This document shows positions 1 through 9,084 of a stretch of 64,000 nucleotides of DNA, piece after piece. Positions within the stretch are counted from its first letter, which is position 1, and each line of letters begins with the position of its first letter. The position numbers and the translations under genes were made by a program. The stretch lies in contig JAQXDZ010000081.1 of the NCBI GenBank assembly GCA_029251085.1, forward strand, positions 186,001 through 250,000, written 5' to 3'. Below the pieces are notes generated by a model that was not told where the DNA came from, did not search any database, and was given only the letters and a program-made list of their open reading frames with translations. This DNA comes from Mariniblastus sp. GTDB lineage: Bacteria > Planctomycetota > Planctomycetia > Pirellulales > Pirellulaceae.

Positions 1-968
1 TTCCTCTCACAGAGGAACGTGTAAAAACAATCAAGGCAATCATCCAAGTCGCAGCGGGCGTCGCGTCAAAAGACATTGTCATGATCGACCTCAAAACAGG
101 ACTGATCCACGACGAACCTCACTCGCCAACTAACAACAATCTCATCAACATCGCCACCGACATTTCCGAAACGCGACGTGATTGTGAGGCTCGAATCGAG
201 GAAGCGCTTGCAATGTATCCTGAGATCAAAGCAACCGTAGCCATTGCCGTGGAACAGGCCCCTTCCATTATTGACCAGAAACAACAAGCATTAGCAGCCA
301 AGCCGCAAGGATTGAAATCGCGCACGCCCTCGATCCTTCAGGCCGGAGCTAACGACGCGGTCAAACTCGAAACTGCAGCCTACCCGGGAACAGTCGCCAA
401 GGTACAAGAGGTTTCGTCACAGCCGATGATGACCAAGGTCGTTTCAATCTGCGTCGATATTCCGGAAAAACTAGTGAGCGAACGCACCCCAACGTCGCAA
501 TCCTCTTCAGCTCAGAGTAATCTAAAATCTCGCGATTTGGATCAAGACGCATTCAACGCTCAGTTTCAGAAACTCAAATCCGAAATATCCAAAAAAGTTG
601 AATTAACTCTTTTGTCAACGCCAGACCTCAAATGCGATGACACGATCGCATTTAATTTAATCCCAGCGACCACGACGACCGCAGAACCCTTCGAAATGCG
701 GCTTAAAAAAATTGCCGCTGAAAACTGGCCTTCGGGCATTGTTTTACTCGTGGGTCTAATCCTTTTGGTCTCTATTTCGCGGGGATCTGATCCGCTTCCG
801 AGCAACTCTAACCTCCAGTTCTCAGCAAGCAACCGACATCCCGGGGTGCTCCCTGCAGGCGATGCTGAGTCTTCATCTGACTCTGAAACACGATTGACTC
901 AACTGATCGAAAAAGACCCAGATGCGGCCGCGAGAGTTATTGAATCGTGGATTCGTGACGCTGCCTAA
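1..968 (+). CDS. fliF: Flagellar M-ring protein FliF, C-terminal part (5' end outside window)
   Basis: The reading frame is open from position 3, upstream of the first ATG at 81, so the gene begins before the window. The first residues (PLTEERVKTIKAIIQVAAG, then a VMIDLKTG motif) resemble the second ring-building domain of FliF, where a helix is followed by a V-x-V-x-D strand and a glycine. A charged, low-complexity periplasmic stretch follows, then one hydrophobic segment (around 717-777 nt, GIVLLVGLILLVSIS). The end, EKDPDAAARVIESWIRDAA, matches the FliG-binding tail of FliF, which typically reads dPe-aa-vir-W. FliF forms the MS-ring under the export gate, which fits the fliO-flhB genes that follow. 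A YscJ-type secretion ring is the alternative, but the FliG-like tail argues for flagella. Confidence 0.8.
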   Translation, partial: PLTEERVKTIKAIIQVAAGVASKDIVMIDLKTGLIHDEPHSPTNNNLINIATDISETRRDCEARIEEALAMYPEIKATVAIAVEQAPSIIDQKQQALAAKPQGLKSRTPSILQAGANDAVKLETAAYPGTVAKVQEVSSQPMMTKVVSICVDIPEKLVSERTPTSQSSSAQSNLKSRDLDQDAFNAQFQKLKSEISKKVELTLLSTPDLKCDDTIAFNLIPATTTTAEPFEMRLKKIAAENWPSGIVLLVGLILLVSISRGSDPLPSNSNLQFSASNRHPGVLPAGDAESSSDSETRLTQLIEKDPDAAARVIESWIRDAA

Positions 969-1216
969 TAAGTCGGTCTAAGAAAACACTTTCTAACTCA
1001 TTCAATCACTTGCGAAGCGAAGCGAGCTTTCCCAAGCTTGGTCAATGCTAGCGTCAATTGACCTTGCGAGCTGCGACAGATTCCGCGAAAAGTCCTGCCC
1101 GTGGTTCTCTTGGAAATCAAACCAATCCCAATTGATCACGTTTGTTTTTTGCGTGCAAAGTAAAAAGATTATTTCACAACGCCCCATAATCGTTATCGTC
1201 AGACAAGGCGCCTGAG

Positions 1217-2074
1217 ATGAGACAAATTTTCAATTTCAATAAGACAATTTTGTCCCTCGGCAGATTCGCTAAACAATGTAGTCTGTTTGCCTGCCTACTG
1301 CTCTCGTTATCTACATGCCTGCTGCCCAACACCCAAGTTTTTGCCCAAACCAATTTTCAAGATGGAGTGGCCAAGATTCCTGTTGAGGTTCCCCCTTTAA
1401 AAGCAGACATCGGATTTCCAGATTTCGATCCCGAGTGGGATGGAGCAACAAGAAGCTACACGCCTCCCCTTATCCCTGAAACTCCCGCCCCCAGTCCCTC
1501 ACAACAATCCATCAAGACCGTTGAAGATTCGCCGCCAACGAGATTGTCGAGCTTCGGTGCCGCATTCGCAGACGCAGCACCCTGGATCGAAAAACTAAAA
1601 AATCTCACAGCCTCTTCTGACATCGGGAGAATGATCGGCAGCCTTGCTCTGGTTCTAGGTCTTTACTTCGGGTTCGTCTGGATCATGCGAAAACTAAGTC
1701 CATCCGGCAATCAGAACCTTCCGCGAGAAGTCCTTGAGCTAATTGGGCAAATCCCCTTCGGACCAAAGCGAAACCTACAGTTGATTCGCCTAGGTAGCAA
1801 ACTCTTATTAATTATCAACAGCGCAGAAGGCTCTCAAGCAATTGGGGAAATCACAGACCCGAATGAGGTTGAGCACTTGGTTTCGTTGTGCAGCGGTCGC
1901 AGACATCCGTTCCAACCAAAAATGAGATCGGCCCCCACGCCCGCTCCCGTCCCACCCACGCCTCAAACGCCACCAACCCAGTCACAGGCTCAGCAACAAC
2001 AAAACAATCTTGCCAATATCCTCCGAACCCTCGATTTATCGGCCCAATCAAACAACTCAGTTTTCGAGGCCTAG
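1217..2074 (+). CDS. fliO: Flagellar biosynthesis protein FliO
   Basis: The 285-residue product has a long N-terminal hydrophobic segment ending in VFAQ (signal peptide, about residues 1-44), a Pro-rich periplasmic stretch, and one membrane helix (about residues 143-160, SLALVLGLYFGFVWIMRKL). After it comes a compact cytoplasmic beta domain with the FliO pattern: EVLELIGQIPFGPKRNLQLI, a central KLLLI strand, then a LVSL motif. FliO helps assemble the FliP ring of the export gate. The C-terminal 50 residues are Pro/Gln-rich and unlike the core. The gene lies directly before fliP, as is usual. FliO is poorly conserved, so the call rests on topology, the cytoplasmic motif and gene order together. 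Confidence 0.82.
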   Translation: MRQIFNFNKTILSLGRFAKQCSLFACLLLSLSTCLLPNTQVFAQTNFQDGVAKIPVEVPPLKADIGFPDFDPEWDGATRSYTPPLIPETPAPSPSQQSIKTVEDSPPTRLSSFGAAFADAAPWIEKLKNLTASSDIGRMIGSLALVLGLYFGFVWIMRKLSPSGNQNLPREVLELIGQIPFGPKRNLQLIRLGSKLLLIINSAEGSQAIGEITDPNEVEHLVSLCSGRRHPFQPKMRSAPTPAPVPPTPQTPPTQSQAQQQQNNLANILRTLDLSAQSNNSVFEA

Positions 2075-2133
2075 TCAACACAGGGCCTAATCTGCACGCT
2101 GCCAATCCAACAACCTATTTTTTAGTTTTTATC

Positions 2134-3183
2134 TTGCACACTCTTCAATCCAAAACGATTTCAGCGACTGTGTTGCTTCGGCACTTCGCCTTGGCTCTAT
2201 TGGGAGTTGGGATAATCTTCAGCCACCAATCGGTCTCAGCTCAATTAACGATCACAGAGTCAACGCCCAAATCGAATCTAGATTCCTCCGATCCCAATGT
2301 GGCAGCGAGCGATCAGGATTCACTGAACCAACAAGAAGCTCAATCGTCAGCTTCCTCAGATCAGTTACCCAGTGCAGTCAGAAATCAACTCGGGTTAGCA
2401 AACACACATGCTTCCCCAACACCTCCACAGAATTCTTCACCTGACTCCGAGCCAGTTTCCGACCAGCCATCGCTCACGTCGTTTTTGTCTTCACCGACTG
2501 ACCAGCTAACATCTCCCGAAGGTCTGACGTCATCGATTAAGGTTGCCTTAATCCTGGCAACGTTGAGCCTGGCGCCTGCGATTGTCTTAATGACAACCTG
2601 CTATGTAAGAGTCATTGTGGTTTTAACCTTGCTTAAGCAAGCCTTTGGAGCACAGCAACTGCCTCCGACACAAGTTTTGACCGCTCTGTCATTGTTTGTG
2701 ACGCTTTTGATTATGACGCCCGTTTGGACCGAAGTAAAACAAGAAGCAATTGATCCTTATACCCAAACAGAGAATGGCATTAGCTGGGAAGAAGCCTGGA
2801 CTCGCGGCATTGCCCCCGTAAAGACATTCATGGCTAAGCAAATCGAAGCCGCTGGAAACGCAGAATCGATTGCGGTGTTTTATAAGTACGTTCCGCAATA
2901 CTCCGAGGCAGCACCAACCAGCGCACAAGATGTTCCAATCAATGTACTGCTCCCCGCCTTTATGGTGAGTGAACTCAAAGTCGCATTCCTACTTGGATTT
3001 CAAATCTTTCTTCCATTCTTAGTCCTCGACCTTGTGGTCTCGTCCGTGACTGTCTCCACGGGGATGTTAATGTTGCCACCGACCATGGTTAGCTTCCCAT
3101 TAAAATTAATACTATTCGTATTGGTTGATGGCTGGAACCTTGTCGTTGGGATGTTGCTTCAAAGTTTCATTCCCATCACCTGA
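2134..3183 (+). CDS. fliP: Flagellar export gate protein FliP
   Basis: FliP forms the pentameric core of the flagellar type III export gate in the inner membrane. The core is clear: TLSLAPAIVLMTTCYVRVIV, then LLKQAFGAQQLPPTQVL, a periplasmic domain, and the closing pair of helices including MVSELKVAFLLGFQIFLPFL and MLMLPPTMVSFPLKL. The frame is open from 1888, inside fliO, but the overlapping part is not FliP-like. I choose TTG at 2134, which gives 349 residues and a good signal peptide ending in SVSAQ, as FliP proteins are made with a cleaved leader. No Shine-Dalgarno site is visible. A Ser/Pro/Gln-rich spacer of about 100 residues separates leader and core, longer than in enterobacterial FliP. 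Confidence 0.93.
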   Translation: MHTLQSKTISATVLLRHFALALLGVGIIFSHQSVSAQLTITESTPKSNLDSSDPNVAASDQDSLNQQEAQSSASSDQLPSAVRNQLGLANTHASPTPPQNSSPDSEPVSDQPSLTSFLSSPTDQLTSPEGLTSSIKVALILATLSLAPAIVLMTTCYVRVIVVLTLLKQAFGAQQLPPTQVLTALSLFVTLLIMTPVWTEVKQEAIDPYTQTENGISWEEAWTRGIAPVKTFMAKQIEAAGNAESIAVFYKYVPQYSEAAPTSAQDVPINVLLPAFMVSELKVAFLLGFQIFLPFLVLDLVVSSVTVSTGMLMLPPTMVSFPLKLILFVLVDGWNLVVGMLLQSFIPIT

Positions 3184-3267
3184 CCGGCACACTCTGAAAC
3201 AACATCGTTGCCCGAGCTTTTCCCTCGAGTCTTACCATTTAAATTGACGATCTTACTGGATCACAAG

Positions 3268-3807
3268 ATGAACCCCGAAGATGCAATCGACTTCAGTCGC
3301 GAAGCCATGAAAACGTGCATGTTAATTGGAGGTCCAATTCTCGTGACAAGCTTGCTCGTTGGCTTAGTCATCGGGATCCTTCAAACCATGACACAGGTTC
3401 AGGACCAAACTGTATCATTTGTTCCAAAAATCCTCGTCCTGCTTGCCGTAATTGGGCTTTGCCTTCCTTGGCTTACCGAACGCATGACCGACTTCGCTCG
3501 GCTATCATTCGAAAAGCCCATGACTCAATGGTCCAAGTCGCCACCGCCCGCCCTTTTCGCCAGTTCTCCGTTATTAGAAACAGATTCAAACGACGTCACC
3601 ACTGAAACAATCGCGACAAAAAAAGCTTCCGATCCCAAGCCAGACAATTCAATCTTCTCTCTGATCGGTCAATTTCAACAACTTGAACGATCGATGCAGC
3701 AACCGACTGAAAGCGACTCGCAACCGCCCACCGCCGCATCTAAAAATCCATTTTCACTGCCTCATTATCGCGTCTCCGAAATACCCCGGACTGAAAAAGG
3801 CGGGTAA
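3268..3807 (+). CDS. fliQ: Flagellar export gate protein FliQ with C-terminal extension
   Basis: The first 90 residues are a typical FliQ, starting MNPEDAIDFSREAMKTCMLI, with two hydrophobic helices and the motifs TQVQDQTVSFVPKIL and PWLTERM. FliQ packs around the FliP5-FliR core of the export gate. The frame is open from a TTG at 3208, but the ATG at 3268 gives the family start exactly. FliQ is usually about 90 residues; this one has 179. The extra C-terminal 85-90 residues are Ser/Thr/Pro/Gln-rich, hydrophilic and probably disordered. The stop is 2 bases before fliR, so translation is probably coupled. Confidence 0.93.
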   Translation: MNPEDAIDFSREAMKTCMLIGGPILVTSLLVGLVIGILQTMTQVQDQTVSFVPKILVLLAVIGLCLPWLTERMTDFARLSFEKPMTQWSKSPPPALFASSPLLETDSNDVTTETIATKKASDPKPDNSIFSLIGQFQQLERSMQQPTESDSQPPTAASKNPFSLPHYRVSEIPRTEKGG

Positions 3808-3809
3808 CG

Positions 3810-4586
3810 ATGGATTCGGCATTGATCTTTTTTCTTGCGTTCTCACGGGTTGCCGCCTTGGTAATGACCGCGCCGATCTTTGGTAGTCGTTCAGTTCCGT
3901 TAAAAATTCGCCTTGGAATTGCGGTGCTTTTAAGCCTGGCTGCATTCCCGTTAATCATCCCCCCCAATTTCGAACCAACCAATCTCGAGGCCCTTTTCTC
4001 TGCAATCTTCAGCGAAGTGGTCATTGGCTCACTTTTAGGATTGGGCGTGATGATAATGTTTTCAGCCGCTCAATTTGCTGGAACGGTCATCGGGCAAATG
4101 GCAGGCATTCAAATTTCTAACACGCTTGATCCACAAACTGGTGAAAACTCTTCAACCATCAGCCAGATGTTTGCCATTCTCTCGCTGGCGGCCTTCGCCT
4201 TGGCCGGCGGACCTGAATTAGTCATCTCCGCACTTCTCGATACCTTCATTCATCTTCCACTTGGGACGGAATTAGCCCCCGACCGAGTAAGCGAAGTTTT
4301 AGTCACCCTCTTGCAACAGAGCTTTATACTGACGCTCCGCGGAGTTGCACCCGCGGTTGCTGCCATGCTAATTGCTACTATCGCAATTGGATTCGTCAGC
4401 CGAACTTACCCGCAAATGAATCTTCTAAGCATGGGGCTAAGCTCCAATCTTATCGTGATGTTTCTCGCGGTGTTTCTGACTTTAGGGGGAAGTGTTTGGT
4501 TATTCGTAGACGACTTGGATCACTTCGTCTCAATGATCACAGATTCCATGAAATCTTCGATCCAAGAGGTAGCCAAGAATGAGTGA
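3810..4586 (+). CDS. fliR: Flagellar export gate protein FliR
   Basis: The 258-residue protein has six hydrophobic segments and the FliR signatures FSRVAALVMTAPIFGSRSVP near the N-terminus, SEVVIGSLLGLG, and AGTVIGQMAGIQISNTLDP with the following TGENSS. FliR completes the FliP-FliQ export gate. It starts with ATG 2 bases after fliQ and its last 8 bases overlap the start of flhB, which indicates a tightly coupled operon. Length is normal for the family. Confidence 0.95.
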   Translation: MDSALIFFLAFSRVAALVMTAPIFGSRSVPLKIRLGIAVLLSLAAFPLIIPPNFEPTNLEALFSAIFSEVVIGSLLGLGVMIMFSAAQFAGTVIGQMAGIQISNTLDPQTGENSSTISQMFAILSLAAFALAGGPELVISALLDTFIHLPLGTELAPDRVSEVLVTLLQQSFILTLRGVAPAVAAMLIATIAIGFVSRTYPQMNLLSMGLSSNLIVMFLAVFLTLGGSVWLFVDDLDHFVSMITDSMKSSIQEVAKNE

Positions 4587-5331
4587 GTCAATGGAAGACC
4601 GCATTCACCAGGCAACACCGAGCCGACGGCAACAAGCTAGACAGGATGGCGATGTCGTCAAGAGCCATGAAATGGCCGCCGCCGTACAGATGCTTGGGGC
4701 AATTGCAATCACGTATTACCTGCTCGGAAATGTAAGCCACTGGATTCGCGACTGGACCACTGAAACTTGGACACTGGCTCCAGACAAACTCAGCATGTCC
4801 AATCAGGACTTCACTGAACAAATTCAACTCACAATCCTCAGTGCTGTTACCCACCTCGCACCTCTCTTGGGCCTTTTAGTGATTGTGGGAGTCATTTCCC
4901 ATTGGATTCAATCTGGACCACTCCTTTTACCAGGGCGAGTCTCCATTGACCCATCGCGGTTGGCATCCGGCACGTGGAAAAACATCTTTTCAGTCGGTGG
5001 ACTCTTTACGATCGTCACCGGGATTCCCAAAACAGTCCTCGCAGGCATCGCAGGCGGAACGAGCATTTGGATTCAACAAGATAGTTTTTTTCAATTAGCA
5101 AATTTACCAATCGACATCATGGCCTCCAAAATGCTTGGCCTTGTGCTGAGCGTTTCACTGCACGTTGCAATCACGCTTTTGTTTGCATCAACCTTTGACT
5201 TCTTCATGAAATTTGTCAGCCATGAAAATCGCCTCAAGATGACCGACCAGCAATTACGGGACGAAATGAGAATGCAAAACGGCGATCCTCAGATTCACCG
5301 GCGGCGTCAAGAATTGAGCCGATCCAGATAA
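4579..5331 (+). CDS. flhB: FlhB, membrane domain only (no autocleavage domain)
   Basis: The N-terminus shows the FlhB pattern (ATPSRRQQARQDGDVVKSHE), followed by four hydrophobic segments and the cytoplasmic linker FVSHENRLKMTDQQLRDEMR then NGDPQIHRRRQ. FlhB regulates entry to the export gate and switches substrate class by cleaving itself at an NPTH motif in a C-terminal domain of about 100-140 residues. This protein ends at 250 residues, just before that domain would start. I translated the bases after the stop in the other forward frames by eye and saw no NPTH segment; the convergent sulfotransferase gene ends at 5375. A weak inverted repeat (GTTGCC/GGCAAC, 5346-5368) lies between the two genes. 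Either the FlhB C-domain is encoded elsewhere or this is a 3' truncation. Confidence 0.88.
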   Translation: MSESMEDRIHQATPSRRQQARQDGDVVKSHEMAAAVQMLGAIAITYYLLGNVSHWIRDWTTETWTLAPDKLSMSNQDFTEQIQLTILSAVTHLAPLLGLLVIVGVISHWIQSGPLLLPGRVSIDPSRLASGTWKNIFSVGGLFTIVTGIPKTVLAGIAGGTSIWIQQDSFFQLANLPIDIMASKMLGLVLSVSLHVAITLLFASTFDFFMKFVSHENRLKMTDQQLRDEMRMQNGDPQIHRRRQELSRSR

Positions 5332-5374
5332 AAGTTCTTCAATGGGTTGCCCTATTTGCATTGGCAACTGCCGC

Positions 5375-6535
5375 TCAACCCGAACTCCGCTCGGATGGGC
5401 TTGAATAACCAAAGACATCCATGTAGCGATGCCAATTGTTATCAATTTCAAGTTCCAGCGAAGATTCAAGCGTGAACGGGTTTTTTTTATGGTTCTTTTT
5501 ACGCTCAAAATACTCTACGAGTGATGGCTGTAACTCTCCAAACCCATCCATCTCAAGTTGGTCATAAACCCGCTCCATCTCGACCATTGGCTGAGATGTA
5601 AGATTCTCAAAATTAACTTCAACCAATTGATTTTTGGGAATCGAGTCGCGCTGATTAAAGTAGGCCGAATACATCAAATCTTTGCATTCAAAAATATAGT
5701 TTTTCAGCCAGGTATCATCGTATCTAGGAATCTGAAATCCCTGAAGCGAATCTAACAGTTTCCAAAGCCTCATTGTGGAAGGCACCAGTTTGTGTGGATG
5801 CCGCGCCATGTGCACAAACTTCGCCCCGGGAAACCATTCGGCCAGCTGTTCCAACCGCCCCGTGTGGGGCGGTGACTTAAGCACCAGTTGCGAGTCATAC
5901 CTGACCGTCAGAGCCTTCAGGAAGTAATCCATTGCCCCATGCAATTGTTCCTGCACCTCGTGATCAGCAGCTGACAGCTTGAGATTCAGGTGCTCTCGAC
6001 TCGGTTGATTGGGAAAAGCAATTCTGCGGTAAGGAGTCGGAGCGCCATACGCACACAACGCGAAGTCATCTTCTTGAGGAGATCCAACTCCCATCGACAT
6101 ATTATCCATCGGCCGCTGGCGGGGCATCAACAGCTTCAGAAACGGATAAAAAAAGAATCGTGAAGCAAGAAAATGATTGGGAATAAACGCGTCAAAATTC
6201 GTCGGAAACGCCAGTCGCGAATCCATTGACATCAACTCATGCATCAACGTTGTACCTGAACGCCAGTGCCCAATTATAAAAACCGGCGGCTGTTTGAGTT
6301 GAGCAGACTCAATCACACTTCCGTGGGTGACATCCTGAACCTGGGCTAAAATCGAATTCATCAATGCGCACCCACCACCAAGGGCAAACATTGGGTACCT
6401 AAGCGGATGGATCTTGAAACGGTTTTCTTTCATCAACCGCAAATAGTCGCCCAAACGCATCCCATTCCAAAACCGTGGCGCCCAGGGCGGATACCAATTA
6501 GGTTTCGGTTTTGAATTTGTAGATGTATTTGACAT
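5375..6535 (-). CDS. Sulfotransferase family protein
   Basis: This is a 386-residue protein of the PAPS-dependent sulfotransferase family (Sulfotransfer_3 type). The 5'-phosphosulfate loop is at about residues 85-97 (VFIIGHWRSGTTLMHELM), and a 3'-phosphate-binding segment follows near the middle (ARHPHKLVPSTMRLWK). Such enzymes transfer sulfate from PAPS to hydroxyl or amino groups of glycans or small molecules; the acceptor cannot be read from sequence. The N-terminal part is aromatic and basic, with one moderately hydrophobic stretch near residues 47-60. It is convergent with flhB and probably unrelated to it. Planctomycetes carry many sulfur-handling enzymes, so the family is expected here. 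Confidence 0.85.
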   Translation of the reverse strand: MSNTSTNSKPKPNWYPPWAPRFWNGMRLGDYLRLMKENRFKIHPLRYPMFALGGGCALMNSILAQVQDVTHGSVIESAQLKQPPVFIIGHWRSGTTLMHELMSMDSRLAFPTNFDAFIPNHFLASRFFFYPFLKLLMPRQRPMDNMSMGVGSPQEDDFALCAYGAPTPYRRIAFPNQPSREHLNLKLSAADHEVQEQLHGAMDYFLKALTVRYDSQLVLKSPPHTGRLEQLAEWFPGAKFVHMARHPHKLVPSTMRLWKLLDSLQGFQIPRYDDTWLKNYIFECKDLMYSAYFNQRDSIPKNQLVEVNFENLTSQPMVEMERVYDQLEMDGFGELQPSLVEYFERKKNHKKNPFTLESSLELEIDNNWHRYMDVFGYSSPSERSSG

Positions 6536-6626
6536 GGCGGTGCCGTGCTATCCCTTTTATCAGACTCTCATCGCAGCCAACTCAACCTCTTAGGAAATTA
6601 AAACACGTTAGCAATCATTGCCAACC

Positions 6627-8516
6627 TCAAGCTGCTTTTCCCAACTCGTCTTCGACCTCGTTAACCGGCGTGATTTTACCCTTGGGAGTCGTTAGATCAA
6701 ACAGCCCAAAAATTTCATTGCGGGACAACCCTCGCTTGGCAGGTGTATCACCGTCCGACAATATCTCTCGAAACAGCTCTCGCTTTTCTTCCAAAATCTG
6801 ATGAATTCGCTGCTCGATTGTGCCCGCCATGATCATTCTGGTAATCGTCACGCTTCCCGCCGCTCCAATTCGGTGTGCTCGATTGATCGCCTGATCCTCG
6901 ATTGCCGGATTCCACCAACGGTCAAACAAAAATACATAACGGCAAAACTGAAGATTTAAACCAACCGCTCCCGCTCCGTAACTCATCAAAAGAACCTTGC
7001 GTTCTGGATTTTCCTTAAATTCTTTTAGAATCGGATCGCGTTGCTTAGAAGGAATCCGACCATGGTATTCCAGCGGTCTGTGAACCGTCAGTTGCTTCCC
7101 AATCACTTCAAGGGAATCCACCCACTGACTAAATACGATTGCCTTTTGACCACTAGCCGCCACCTCTTCCATGTCCGCCTTGAGTCGTTCAATTTTGCTG
7201 CTCATGCCAGTAGCCGGATCAAAATTACAAATCTGTTTTAATCGCAGAACCAATTCGAAGACATGCTTAATGGTCAATTCATCTCCCATGTCATTGAGCC
7301 TTAGGACACCGTCTTTCTCAGCGCCGTCGTAGCTAATTTGCTGCTCTGGCGAAAGCTCCAACTCCGCATCACGCATCAATCGAGGAGGCATATCTTTCAT
7401 GACCACGTCTTTTGTACGGCGAAGAATCAAGTCTTTCACTCGCACTCGCATCTCCCGGGCCGTCATCCCACTCGACACAGTTCCCTTGGCTGCAAATTCG
7501 CAAATTCCAACAAGATCCTCCACACCGTTTTCGATGGGGGTTCCCGTCAATGCCCAACTTCTTTTTCGATTGATCCGATGCACTACCTCACTCGTTGCAT
7601 TCGCTTTATTCTTGATTCGTTGAGCTTCATCAAGAATCACTAAGTCGAATTCATTCTCCGGAGCAGTGACCAACGCCTCGTCGCGCGTCAAAAGTTCATA
7701 ATTGGCAAGCTTGACCATCGCCGACTCAGTTTTCCAATGCCAAGCACGCTGATGCTGGTTCCCCTTAATGGCAGCAACGGTAATTTCCGGCGCCCACGAT
7801 TTAAATTCTCGCTGCCAGTTAGTCACTAATGGCTTCGGGCAAATGATCAAGACGCTCTTAATGAATCCGGCTCGAAGTAACATCCGAACCGTCGCGATCG
7901 CCTGCATTGTCTTGCCAAGCCCCATTTCGTCAGCCAAAATTGCGCTGTTGCGGGGGAATAAGAACGCGATCCCCGCATACTGAAATGGAAAGGGTTCAAA
8001 TGGAAACTCCATCGTTTTACCGTCGAGGAGATTTTCTAACGGAGGTTGTAAAAGATAAAACAAGCGATCTTCTAGCTTGATTACATCCGCAGGTGCTTTC
8101 ATGCGAGTTCGCGTGGCTACCTTTTTCTCCTTCGACTTAGCTCCAGACTTGCGCTCCTCATTGACAGGGTCCGCCACACGCTCCGGCGCGTAGGGATCAA
8201 ACAGATCAGCAGCGATGGATGATCGATTACCGCGTTTCGCCGGTCCAGTCTCAGAAAAGTAATAGCTACTGGTTTTAATCCGCCGCCCTTTGAATCGAGC
8301 AGAAACGACTGGTGGTTTATCCGGTGACTCTGCTTGCCAACTGCTTAGAAGCTCAGGCAACTGAGATTCAATGGCCTGATTCCACGAAGTCGTATCCAAA
8401 ACAATTGGTTTTATTTTAGGCGGGCCGGTATCTGCTCGCAGCACATGATCCCGAGGATCCTCCGAAGAAGGACTCGGATGGTTGAGCGATTCGGTTAATT
8501 TAAAATATTGATCCAT
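6627..8516 (-). CDS. SNF2-family DEAD-like helicase
   Basis: The 629-residue protein has an N-terminal region of about 170 residues without recognisable motifs, then a SNF2/Rad54-type ATPase. Visible motifs are Walker A at about 194-203 (ADEMGLGKTMQ), motif II DEAQRIKN near 296-303, motif III ALTGTPIENG, and in the second RecA lobe SYGAGAVGLNLQF and the arginine-finger segment DQAINRAHRIG. SNF2 enzymes translocate on double-stranded DNA and remodel protein-DNA complexes. Bacterial members are often tied to transcription (RapA) or to defence systems, but no partner nuclease or methylase is present here. The sulfotransferase lies downstream on the same strand after 91 bases. Confidence 0.93.
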   Translation of the reverse strand: MDQYFKLTESLNHPSPSSEDPRDHVLRADTGPPKIKPIVLDTTSWNQAIESQLPELLSSWQAESPDKPPVVSARFKGRRIKTSSYYFSETGPAKRGNRSSIAADLFDPYAPERVADPVNEERKSGAKSKEKKVATRTRMKAPADVIKLEDRLFYLLQPPLENLLDGKTMEFPFEPFPFQYAGIAFLFPRNSAILADEMGLGKTMQAIATVRMLLRAGFIKSVLIICPKPLVTNWQREFKSWAPEITVAAIKGNQHQRAWHWKTESAMVKLANYELLTRDEALVTAPENEFDLVILDEAQRIKNKANATSEVVHRINRKRSWALTGTPIENGVEDLVGICEFAAKGTVSSGMTAREMRVRVKDLILRRTKDVVMKDMPPRLMRDAELELSPEQQISYDGAEKDGVLRLNDMGDELTIKHVFELVLRLKQICNFDPATGMSSKIERLKADMEEVAASGQKAIVFSQWVDSLEVIGKQLTVHRPLEYHGRIPSKQRDPILKEFKENPERKVLLMSYGAGAVGLNLQFCRYVFLFDRWWNPAIEDQAINRAHRIGAAGSVTITRMIMAGTIEQRIHQILEEKRELFREILSDGDTPAKRGLSRNEIFGLFDLTTPKGKITPVNEVEDELGKAA

Positions 8517-8550
8517 CGAGACCGCTTCTTAAGATTTGACAGAAACCTTT

Positions 8551-9084
8551 TCACGCCGCGCGAAGCACTGAGTGAGCTTCCTCAATTGCCTGCCGAATTC
8601 TTTCGAATGGCTCGTCCAATGGCAGTCGACTTGCGAATTCCTGCACGCCCTGAGAGATCGAAGTGGCATCGGCACCACGATGATTGACGCAATAAACTGA
8701 TTGTCCTGAGAGATCAAAATGCTTTAAACCCGAGCCATCGAATTCCGTCTTAGAATCCACAGGTTCGGCAAACACCAAAGGGTTATCAATCAACTCCGTT
8801 AGTGGCAGCATCTCGGAACAGTCCGTAATGAAGACCGACGGTCGTTCCCTGGCCTTATCAATTAATGCCATCCCGATCTGATCTGAAAATAGAAAACCAC
8901 TATAGGTTTCACCATACATGATTTGCTGAGCACGGTTGGTTGCCACCGGCGCGGTGCAATGAAATTCAATCGGCCTTCCAATTCTTGAAACAACCAATAG
9001 TCCGCCGCAATGCCCTAATGAAGGCAATTCAACAACGGTCATAAAACCGAAGGATTGAAGTGAATGGGTAGTCGCTTGGGTCAA
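8551..9084 (-). CDS. Conserved protein of unknown function
   Basis: I do not recognise this 177-residue protein. It has no signal peptide or membrane segment. Motifs that look conserved are LPSLGHCGGLLVVSRIGRPI near the N-terminus, FHCTAP, and YGETYSGFLFSDQIG. It ends 34 bases before the SNF2 helicase on the same strand, so the two are probably co-transcribed. The frame starts with TTG at 9084; an ATG at 9042 (MTVVELPSLGH) is an alternative and would remove 14 residues. The regular alternation of hydrophobic strands suggests a small cytoplasmic alpha/beta protein. Confidence 0.6.
   Translation of the reverse strand: MTQATTHSLQSFGFMTVVELPSLGHCGGLLVVSRIGRPIEFHCTAPVATNRAQQIMYGETYSGFLFSDQIGMALIDKARERPSVFITDCSEMLPLTELIDNPLVFAEPVDSKTEFDGSGLKHFDLSGQSVYCVNHRGADATSISQGVQEFASRLPLDEPFERIRQAIEEAHSVLRAA

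Noticed and set aside
1002..1187. Minus-strand 61-codon frame between fliF and fliO
   Set aside because: No protein-like features; flagellar gene order explains the gap.
6627..9084. SNF2 helicase and unknown protein as a defence system
   Set aside because: No nuclease, methylase or other known partner is adjacent, and SNF2 proteins are common housekeeping genes in this phylum.
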